Shown here: piece by piece, positions 30,536 through 41,500 of the stretch
Layout of the letters: every line of letters begins with the position of its first letter
How positions within the stretch are numbered: the first letter of the stretch is position 1
Source of the DNA: Tridacna crocea
Taxonomy: Eukaryota > Mollusca > Bivalvia > Cardiida > Cardiidae
Length of the DNA stretch: 64,000 nt
Direction of reading: 5' to 3'
NCBI GenBank assembly: GCA_943736015.1
Contig: OX031062.1
Coordinates: 26,385,462-26,449,461 of the forward strand
Program-made: the position numbers and the translations under genes
The notes under the pieces: generated by a model
Databases searched by the model: none
What the model was told of the DNA's origin: nothing
What the model saw: the letters and a program-made list of their open reading frames with translations, nothing else

Positions 30536-30763
30536 TTAACTCTTTACCAAGCGACTGAATTTTAGACAGGTCCGAATTGGAAGCAGTTGCAGACGACAAA
30601 ATAAATGTATTTCAAAAATTGAAATTTGTTTCTACCAGGTTAGAAAACATTGTGGGAAAAGAAAAAAATGCTGGTTACCAACATTTTCTCCTTTTCCCAC
30701 AATGTTTTCTGAAGGCTTCTATCCCCGGGTCGTAAAAACCAGAGATAGTTTGGTAAAGGTTTA
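30536..30763 (+). mobile_element. MITE-A copy
   Basis: Left TTAA intact, right TTTA. Both arms are conserved apart from two mismatches. Confidence 0.75.
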
Positions 30764-30836
30764 TTGTGGATTGCATTACCACAGAGAAGCTGAGACTGTA
30801 TAAATCAAGATTTGGTTGCAAGTTTTTGAAGACCTG

Positions 30837-31039
30837 TAGGCTTACTCAGTAAACATCTTTAAGACCGTTCTTGGCCACATTCTCTAAGATTTTCTGAATT
30901 TGAAAATTACGCAATTTCTGACTGGCTAAACCAAATGGTGTATGGTTTAGCCAGTCAGAAGTTGTATAACTTTTAAAAGTATAAAGTCTGAGAGAATGTG
31001 ACTAACAACGTTCGTAAAGATGTTTGGTGAATAAGGACC
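30837..31039. mobile_element. MITE-D copy
   Basis: The left end is diverged (TAGGCTTACTCAGTAAAC), the right is GGTGAATAAGGACC, flanked by CTG on both sides. The centre is CCAAATGGTGTATGGTTTAG. Confidence 0.7.
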
Positions 31040-31098
31040 CTGAAATCCGTCTTCACTCTGAGAAAAATATGGATATTTCCGTTGTCAACTATGGCAAG

Positions 31099-31327
31099 TT
31101 AACCCTTTCCCAAACGGCAAATTTTGGACCAGACCAGATTGAAAGCAATTTGCAGATGACAAATTAACAGTCGCTAAAAAGATGATTTTTATATATGATA
31201 GGGTGGAAAACATTGTGGGAAAAGGAGAAAATGCTGGTTACCAGCATTTTCTCCTTTTCCCACAATGTTTTCAAAAGGCTTCTATCCCTGACCCGTAAAA
31301 ACCAGGGATTGCTTGGGGAAGGGTTAA
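31099..31327 (+). mobile_element. MITE-A, complete copy
   Basis: TTAA both sides with a perfect central hairpin. Confidence 0.8.
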
Positions 31328-31608
31328 AGGTTAAGAATCGAGTGAAACTGATGATCATGATTATTGATGGTGACTTTATTTCCTGCTTATAATTGCATGT
31401 CTGTTCCAGAAACACAAACCTGGGATCAATTCATTTGTGATTGACACTGCTTTGGCCTTACCATTATCTTCCGCTAGGTGGCACTCTTCAAATGCATAAC
31501 AGAACAGAACAGAACAGAATTCTATTTCGACTTGTACGAAGTACATCGTCAGTTACACTACAATATACAAAAACAATCTATCTGATCTGGGCATTCTGAG
31601 TAGTTTGT

Positions 31609-31803
31609 AAAAGGGGCATTCGGATATTTTTTCGAAACGAGACTTTCCCTTTTTTATGTAATTTTCTACTTTGCGCAAGTCTACCGTATCACAAAATCTA
31701 ATGTAGTCGTAAATTGCCGTTTCGGATTAGCCTGTGCGGACTGCGCAGGCCGATATGAGACTACACTTTACGGAAATGTCCTAATGCCCCGTTTCGCGTG
31801 TTG
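31609..31803. mobile_element. MITE-E, partial
   Basis: AAAAGGGGCATTCGGA at the left; the first hairpin is lost, while the second (CCTGTGCGGACTGCGCAGGC) and TTTCGCGTGTTG remain. Confidence 0.6.
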
Positions 31804-31934
31804 AGGGCATATTTGAGTCATACTCTGGCAAATGGGGTAACATAATTGTGTTACAATACACCCTGGGTAAAAAAGTACTTGAAAGTCTTTAGGAAAAGTG
31901 TCTGTCTCTTTGCTGAACAATCTACCGAGAGACG

Positions 31935-32225
31935 CGCATGTCTGTCTGTCAGTCTGCCTGCCTGCCTGCCTGCCTGCCTGTCTGACTGCCTGCCTGTCTG
32001 TTTACCTGACTGTCTTTCAATAAACCCACCCACCTACCCTACAGGCCTTTACTAATCCATCTGTCTAGCTCTAGTTCTTATTTCATCTATCTCATCTGAA
32101 AAACCGACCGAGAAACGCTCATCTATCCATCCGTCTGTCTGTCTGTCTGTCAGTCCGTCAACCCACCATACACCTACCCAACAATCCGTCTAACTGTCTA
32201 TCTGTCCGTCTGTGTGTATGTAAAA
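31935..32225. repeat. (CTGY)n microsatellite region
   Basis: Two CTGT/CTGC-rich tracts (about 31935-32020 and 32125-32220) separated by a less regular stretch. Long frames across them are an artefact of the 4-base repeat. Confidence 0.75.
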
Positions 32226-32524
32226 AGTACATTAAACCAGCACATATTGAGACCCGTCTTTTTATTCAGTTTGTAAATATATATATGTGTACGTGACAAA
32301 TATCGGCAAAACGACTAAACAGATTGTTTACGCGAGGTTCATAACCCAGCTATCTGCTTAAACATTGACCTATATCATGGATATGTTTTCTACGCTGTCG
32401 TACTCGAGTAAACTTAGCGTTCATTGATCATTGTAGTCATACAGTAGAAGTGAGCTGTTTACATGTACGAGAGGTGTAGAACATTATAGAGTTAATACTT
32501 TTACAGTGTTTTGAGCTATAAATC
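32226..32524. other. 5' flank of USP-B
   Basis: Non-repetitive sequence up to the start codon at 32525. No clear TATA box, and no core promoter motif can be supported. Confidence 0.35.
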
Positions 32525-35500
32525 ATGGCAGCTGAGCAAAAGGAAAGGATTGTGGCTATAGCTACTGATGGAAGTGATAATTCTAAATTTGCCTTTAAAT
32601 GTAAGTAATACGACTTAAACTTTTTGTGTAAACAGGGCTCCGAGTTAGAGGCTGAACGTAGGCCTATTGCATGAAGCTCGGACTATGGAGGCCCACTGTA
32701 TCCTAGATCTACATCAGTGATTATTAAAAGTGTTTTGTATGTATCTTATAAGGATTATAAAGTCGTTAAGTAGCCGTTTACTCTTACAAGCTTTGAAGAT
32801 AATTGAAACTATGGATAACCATTTTTGCCTATTGCCGTAATAGGTAGGCTAGTGACACTGACTGAACACCGTACGTAGATCTGATATTGTAGTAAAGTCC
32901 TTTGGGCCGAATTTATATAATGTTCATTAACGAGTAGATAAAAAAAAGTTATAAATGTCTACAAGTGGGGCTCTGAAATTATATCGGAGACTTGAGCCAG
33001 AAATTGGCTAAAGTTTTTTTTTTTAACTTTTTAGATCATTTGAGCACAACACGCCCAGTGTTGGGCTTTGTCGGCCTTCGACTTACGCCAACTCGTAACA
33101 TTTCGATCACGAATGCGATTGAATTTCATCTGACTTCGTCAGAATTAGTGCTCTATGCCAAATGCGAGTCTGGATTTTAAGGGTTGAAAATTAGGTCACA
33201 AGGAGAGATCTTTTTGTTCATAAAGATTTCAGATGCCACAATGACATTCATTACATTTGGCCGCGGATGATATCCTGTCTACTGATCTCCTTAGCAAGGA
33301 GGCGTGTGTGTATGTGGCGGGGGTGGGGGTGTTGGGTATGAACCTAACTACGTGTAGTAATGTTGGTCCTCTTTCTTCCTTTGCTTTGTCTGGGGGAAAA
33401 AAACTGTGCAGCTCTTTTCTAAACTTTTGTAAGCGCCATTAGTTGTAACACAACACATCGTGCAACACTAGGCTATAGCTGATTGTGAGTATAAATTTCT
33501 CGGGCTTACAAATAAAAGGTTTTCGAAAAGTCAGTTTTAGTGGGTGATAAATTAGGCAGTAAGATGGCGCTTTTACAGTGTCAAAGTTCTAGTAATATAC
33601 TCGTATATCAATCACTATCCCTCGTAGGCAAACGTTCTGGAGCGACATCCACCAAATGGCGCAGAATACGCAATTTCTTCATTTGTCTCTGAACGTTTGT
33701 GTCTTATATTTAAATCAGAATCCAGTAAAATTGGGACTGACTTGCAAATGTTGAACTTGGTCCGAGATAATCACCTATTATAAAGAGTCTGCATAAAGTG
33801 ACCGGTCAATCACCCTTTATTATCTCCTTGTATCGTTCTCTTGTCTTCAGTGAGTCATTTAATGCTGTAGTCAAATGAAACGTTTACGGTGCTTCTTTTC
33901 GTATATGTCCATTTAACCCATTACCAAACGACAATATTTTAGGGTTGTCCAAATTGAAAGCATTTGGAGACGACAAAATAAAAGTGACTGAAAATTTAAA
34001 ATTTGTTTTGTGAAGAGTAGAAAACATTGTGGGAAAAGGAGAAAATGCTGGTTACCAGCATTTTCTCCTTTTCCCACAATGTTTTCTAAAGGTTTCTTTC
34101 TCAGGGTCGTCAAAAGTAGTGATTGTGTGGTAATGGGTTAATGTGCGCTGCACTGAAGACGACCAGTCAAAAACTAAAATCGCCTTTGGGGAACAAGTTA
34201 TTACTGGTGCTGTCCCTAGCGTGTCGTTACATATTTAGTGCTGCTTTGTCACACAGTTTGAAGTTACGAAGGCAGTTTTTGAACCATCGCTTCACTGAAG
34301 TGGCAAACACAATTTATAACTTTTTGTTGACAGTGTAGCTTAAGACCAGACTGCACGAAACGCATAACCTCATCTTGAACTTGTTCTTCTTGAAATTCGG
34401 TTGATCATGAACATTCTGGTATATAGCCATCAAAATGCAAACCGAAAAGTTGCTCGTAACGCACTGTTTATGCTATACTTTTGTTAATCAAACATCAAAA
34501 GCTTGAACTTGCCCACGTTGAAATCATTTGCAAATGACGTATGAAATCTACGTCAAATGTTTGTTGAGTTGGCCATCTTGCAGGTAGACATCAATGTGGG
34601 AAAAAATGCTGGTTACAGGCTTTTTCAATTTTTTTTGGGAAAGCTTTCTTACCAGGGATCGTTAAAACACAGCATTGTTTAGTTAACTTGAGGGCTAGTT
34701 TTGGTTGTGTCTCGCAAGACGTTAACCGCAGGTCTGGTTCAGGCGGTGCAATGAAAGAACGGAGGGCATTCAAGAACATTTCTAATATGTGTAATATGCC
34801 TATAAGTATAGACAAATTACTAGGTGTGTGTATTGTGTTTAAATTGTAGATATAGTACATATTATTGTTTCCATATTCATGCACTTACCTGGTATGCGTC
34901 AAATGATAAAGGTGGGCCTTTGACCTACACACAGATTTATCTCCCTTGGAAGATGCAGCATTAATCCTTAGGCTGCTAAGCGAAACGCTCTGACCTATTG
35001 CGGACGGTGTAGATCAAGATCAAACTACACAAAACGTGCGGTCTGATCTTGGATCTACACTATCTGATGAGGCGATATTATTCCTCAAAATCTAACTTTG
35101 AAACTGCAATATTTGTTGTTTTTTTTTTACTATCGAAGTGAAAATTCTATTTTAGATATTTGCTGGGATGAGTTTTAGCCAAAGGCCATGGAAATGAAGA
35201 TGAAAATCAATTCATCTTTTTTTCAGCAGAATGCTCTAGACAGTCTTCCTGTCGGCTATACAAAGTATCTTTCTAAATATGATTATGCCTACGTACATAC
35301 ATTATGTATGAGCCATTTTCTTAGTATTTTGCAGATTTCGAAGGAAACCATGGCGGAAAATCCGGACCTTCCAACATGTTCATCATTTCCTTCTCTCCCC
35401 CACTCCTCCACGAAGTATTCGATCACATTTAGAGAGGCAGTGGGGGGGGAGCACTTCGCCTGACTAATATGGAATTAATACATGTGAAAATTGTTTGGGC

Positions 35501-38500
35501 CTCATTTAAGGTAGTAGACCCCTAATACCTCTAGTGCTGCATTGCATAAAGTTTTCTTGATAGTTGATAAATACGGATTCATACAGGTATAATACTTTTG
35601 CTTATTTTTACCGGACCAGAAATGTCTTTATGCCTATCTTGAAATTATTTGTAGATAGTTTTGTTAGTTTCCAGAAAAGGGAGGTAATTACTATATCTCT
35701 CTTTGTAATGAAAATATAGTGGTTTATAAATGATAATTCTAGAAAAGACAAAAAGGGAAAAGTGGCTTGGTTAAAGCAGAACAGTAACACTGTTTTTTAA
35801 TCATAGTAAATTTTGTAGGATAATATTATTGTGGAAATAGCTGTTTTCTATTAGGGGTCTACTAAGTTAATATATTGATGGTAGTAATTAAATTGACATA
35901 TATGCATTAGCGATAATAGATGTTAAGCTTTTTAAAGCGAAAGAGTGAAAAAGTCCCATCAACTAACCGACCCAAATACCATAAAAAAATGGGGCAATTA
36001 TTTCAGACTGTAATGTAATCATGTATAAATGATTCCCTTGATATTACTATGGATTTCTTCTATACAAATTGTATATAGTTTGACATTTTGTTTAAGTTAA
36101 TGGAACTGGGACTAGTGCCAAGGAAAGTCAAATGTAAACTAAACAATTTCGTCTGTTTTCTTCAACCTAAAGTAATACATAGATGATATTGTTTTTTTCG
36201 GTGAAAGATCGAAATTTATTTCATCGAGTGGACACCATCGGTAATATTTTCACGAGTGGCGCAGCAACGAGTAAAAATATTACCGATGGTGTTCACGAGA
36301 TGAATTAAATTTCGATCTTTTACCAAAAAAAACCCCAAATATTCTATTTATTTTATGCGTTTAACCCTTTCTGGGAGGAGCTTTATCCAAATTCAGTACA
36401 GTTCTTTTCCCTTATCCCCCATGGCGTACCCCTCCCGCATAGCAACGTTACGTCAAGCGCGAGAAATGTAAGGTATATGACGTCATATTTTCCATCTGGT
36501 TGTTAGGCACGCGCAATTTACCTAGGCAACAAAAACGTGAAAATCGGTATTTTCAGTGGTGGTACCAGTGTAAGATCGAAAAATATTTTCACTGCTATTT
36601 CTCGATATCCTACCGGAAGCATGAAATAATATATTTTCCACCGCAGTAAAGATTACTAGGGATCTGTATTCACCAACCATTCTTTAGAAAATTCTTTGTC
36701 TTATTCTTCAAGATTTTCTGACTGTGAAAGTAACAGAGCTTCTGATTGGCTAAACCATATCTGATTGGCTAAACCATATTTCACTGTGACAAAATTCTGA
36801 AGAATAAGACCAAGAATCTTTTTAGGAATGGTTGGTGAATACGAGAACCTGGTCATAGTTGAGTATCTGGCAGTGGATGATATAGATCAGTGAAAAAGAC
36901 TTCTGTTTTTTTTTTTTTCAGTGACAAATGGGGGTTTATGCATCTTCTTCAGATTCATAAAACCCATATTGTCCTACGACCGACTGCATCTTGAGATAGA
37001 GTGGTCCTTAAGCATGCATACAACTTACAAATAGCAAAAAGTTTCGACTCATGCTAGGTTGGGCAGACTGTGCAGGCTGACATAGATGGATACCTTTCTT
37101 CCGATAAAAGAAAAAAAAAAAACTTTCCTCAAAACTTTCCTCATTTTAAACGCACCATAGTCACTCTCCTAGCTGTGTGTAATTGAGGGGAAACTAAAAG
37201 GGTACGTCTGCTAAGTAAGGGTTTTGGCGGTTGCAATTTCGAATCTCTATTACATGTATTTTGTACTATTCTCATGTGTATTTTTGTTTGTTTCCAAAAA
37301 CTGAGATTTAACAGACTCCGCCTTCTCGTATTTTTCCGTCCTAAAATATAACTTTTTTCGCTACGGCAAATATTTGGGACAGAAAAGAAATGCTATCGTC
37401 ATCGTAAGATGGTGCGTCGTCTTAAGTTATATCTCGACTCAGTGTTTTGGAAGGTCTTTATTTCTCTATTCAAATTTAGTGAAATATGAACTTGCCATAA
37501 TAACCCCGTACTTCCACAATCCTAACGAAGAAGAATTTTTGTAAATATAGCAGAAAATGAAAACAAAAACAGTTTTACTCTCTTCAACATTTTTTTTTCT
37601 TCATTTACATGTAAATATATGATTAAGTCACAGTTAACCTTTACCAGACAACAAAATTTTAGCCCTGTCCAAATTGAATGCATTTGCATGGACGACAATT
37701 TCAATGTGGCTTAATTAGTGCAATTATTTATTGATAGGGTAGAAAACATTGTGGGAAAAGTTGATAGGGTAGAAAACATTGTGGGAAAAGGAGAAAATGC
37801 TGGTTATATACCAGCATTTTCTCCTTTTGCCACAATGTTTTCAAAATGCTTCTTTCCAAGGGTCGTCAAAAGTCGTCATAGTGTGGTAAAGGGTTAAACC
37901 AAAGTGGAAAAGGAGAAGATCAGTAACATTTTCTCCTATTCACATTATTTTTTCTAACCTTTCAGATATTAAATCCATCTTCTGAGAAACATATATTTTG
38001 CTATCTGCAAACACTCTGAATTTGGACGAGTCTGAACTTTCGTCGTTCTGTAAAAAGAGTCACTTTGTCGTCTGCAAATGTTTCCAGTATAGATTTGTCA
38101 AGAGGTTTGTCCTCTAGATAAGAGTTGCATAAAATAACTAGGACAGTACACGTGTTTCTTAAGTTTCAAATTCAAGTGTATGTGTACTTCTAACCTTAAA
38201 CTGGTCAATAAAAGACTTAGATTTCCTGCCGAAAGTAAAAAAAACGCGGGTCTGAAGTTCTCATCGTTTGTAAATCGTACCGTTTCAGACAATGTAGATC
38301 CAAGATCAGACTGCACGTTCCGTGTAGTTTGATCTTGATCTTCTCTGTCTGCCAAAGCGACTTGTGCCGCGTTAGGTTACCATCCCCTATAGTTATCTGA
38401 CCGAACTGTGCACCCAGGCGTGAGTTTACATTTAACTCTTAGTTTATTTTTGGACAACCCTTTTTATTGTTTGGAAAACCCTTTTTACTCGTTTCGAAGA

Positions 38501-41500
38501 CAAGTTGGCCCAAGAAAATAAATCGTTTCGGATCCTGCGTGGACTGCGCAGGCTTATCCGAGATGACAGTCTACGCAAAAGTCTGAATCCCCTTTTCGAT
38601 GTTACAAACCATTTATGGTTAAAAGTTACGGGGATAAAGTTTGCGCGTTTCTTTAAACTGTCTAGAAGAAAAGCGAGCTGTCATTGGTCAGCATCAAAAA
38701 TGACATTTTCTTCCGTTGTCAAAGGATTATTAGATTTCTGTTAGCTCTGTTTCAGTGACTGATAACATTATTTGTACAGGCGATATTGTCCACATAATTT
38801 CCCTATGGCCCAGCTAACCTACTCCCTGGTATTGTCATAATGTGGGCCACTAGCCCGTCAACCAACCGTGTTACACATCTCTTCTAATGGTATTTCATCT
38901 TTATCACAGTGAATGAATGCATAAAATTGTTCACAAGTTGTATGCTGGGTTTCACCAGTGCAAGGCTAGGACGAGCCCTCAGCTTGTCTGTGAACACTTT
39001 TACGCGACTAGCGTCTCCAGATGATGTCCAGCAAACAAGACAAACCACTCTAATTGCGTGTTATTTTGGGCTCATTTATTCAAGAACAAATATTCTATTT
39101 ATTTCATGCTTTTAACCCTTTGGGGGGGGGGAGGGGGGAGCTTTATCAAAATCCAGTACATTTCCTTTCCGTTATTCCCCTTTGGCGTACCCCTCCCGTA
39201 TAGCAACGCATTACAATATTACGTCAAGCGCGAGAAATGTAAGACAAATGACGTCATATTTCCATCTGGTTGTTAGGCAGGCGCAATTTACCTAGGCAAC
39301 AAGAACATGAAAATCGGTATCCTACCGGAAAGCGTGAAATAATTTCCAAGAGTGGTCTTTCTTAGGCTTACTGGCGCAATACATGCTACATTATATTTTA
39401 CCTCTGTGGGGAAAAGGCTCCTGACAGTGGGCTTTTTCATACACTTGTTTCATTGACTATGGGCTTTTTTATACGCTTGTTTTATTGCGTATCATATCTG
39501 GAGATAATGCAGCCTGTTTCGATAAAAAAAAATATTTGTTTAATCTTTTTACCAAACAAGCCCAGGTTTTCACAACCCTGGGAAGGAAAACTTATGAAAA
39601 CCTAGTGGGAAAAGGAGAAAATGCTGGTACCCAGCGTTTTCTCCTTTTCTCTCAAGGTTTTCTACCCTTTCAGAGAAAAAAATCATACATCGAGGCACTT
39701 TTAACCTTTCGTCTGCAAATGCTTTCAATATAGACCAGTCTAACATTTTGTCGTTTGGGAAAGAGTGTTTTTTTTTACGACTTGTGCAACATTTTTTTCA
39801 GTCATACGGCGATAAACAGTGTACCTGTCCATACATTCTCGGAGTGTCTTTTGCCAGTACTTCACAAAATATTAACCAATTAACTCTTTACCAAACAACA
39901 AGATTTTAGACGGGTCCAAACTGAGAACATTTGCAGAGGACAAAATAAATGTGACTAAAAAAATGAAATTTGTTATAGGAAGAAAAGAAAACATTGTGGT
40001 AAAAGAAGAAATGCTGATTGCCAGCATTTTCTCCTTTTCCCATCATGTTTTCAAAAGACTTCTTTTTCAGGGCCGTGAAAACCACGGATCGTTTGGGAAA
40101 GGGTTAAACAACAGAAAGTGCCCCTTAACATATTACCACACAATCCCTACTTTTGGCGCCCCTGAGAAAGAGGCCTTTTGAAAACACTGTGGGAAAAGGA
40201 GAAAATGCTGGTAACCAGCATTTTCTCCTTTTACCACAGTGTTTTCTGCCCTTCCCAGAACAAATTTCAATTTTTCAGTCACCTTTATTTTGTTGTCTGC
40301 AAATGCTTTCAATTTGGACCAGTCTAAAAATTTCTCATGTGGTAAAGAGTTAAACATTTTTAACAAGACTTCTTATTTCCACATGGTAGAAAGTTTTCGA
40401 AGGCATATTACCAGCAGTTATACTCCTTTCTTTGTGAATTGAAAAAAACCCTGTGTCTGCCTTCAAAAAAACCTTGATTGACTGTGTTGTGAAGATGATT
40501 TGCAGGCTGGTATTCTAGTTAACTCTTTACCTGATATGCCAATTTGAGGCTCTTCCATTTTAGCAGCAAATAAAGGTATGATGTCAAAATATAGACAAAT
40601 GAGAATACAAATATCTGATTGAGTGGAAAACATTGTGGGAAAATTCCTCGGTTTGACAAGATTCTTGTCATTTAGCCTATTGCAGAGATGTATGGCGAGA
40701 GTAACGAACGACAACTCTGCTCGGAGATTGACATGGATACCATAACAGGTATACAGTCCAACACAAAATGAAAGACTTTACTTGACAGTCCATCGACAAT
40801 GCCTGTTGATTTAGTCCTATATTGATATATTTCAAAGACTAAGTCAAGATGGGTATTTTCGGTGTTCAAAAAGTAAAAGTATGTTATCACAGCTCTTTAC
40901 TTGTGTTGCGCTCTGATTCTCATCAGAATGGTCCCTCAACAAAGTTCTAGTGTTTTATTTTAGTTTGGTAAACCCATCTTATCTGTACTGGTAAAACCAT
41001 CTTATCTGTACTGGTAAAACCATCTTATCTGTACATCTCATATTTGCTTTTAATGAAACTGTTTTTATTTCTAATTCCAGTCTACATCGAAAATGTATGG
41101 AAAAAGGGCGACAAGATATTTCTGGTCCACTCCGTCGAGATCAATAACGTACTACATTCCACACAGTGGTACAGCTGTAAGTGTTGCAAAATTACATAGT
41201 GCTGTTAGCCCTTAACCTGCTAAGCGCGACTTGCCGACCCTTTGCGGACAGTGTAGATCAAGATCAGACTGCACAGAACGTGCAGTCTGATCTTGGATCT
41301 ACACTGTCCGATACATATATATTTTCCTCTAATATATATATTTGAAATAGCAAGACTGAGTTTTGCCTGCGGCTTGATAGTTTCATTTTCGTAGCAGGTT
41401 AACCGTTATAGCACTAAACTCATGAATAAACATACATGTATTCAGTTTGATAGTTAAGTGTGGCTCAAAGAATGGATCCTGTCTGACAAAGTGTAGAAAA

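Noticed and set aside
31846..32055. 69-codon frame of Leu/Pro/Ala/Cys repeats
   Set aside because: It is a CTGC/CTGT microsatellite read as codons.
35188..35463. 91-codon frame in USP-B intron 1
   Set aside because: Low-complexity Ser/Pro end and no domain.
36480..36510. CRE-type (TGACGTCA) enhancer
   Set aside because: The word sits inside a dispersed repeat far from any start site, so it is not supported as a regulatory element of USP-B.
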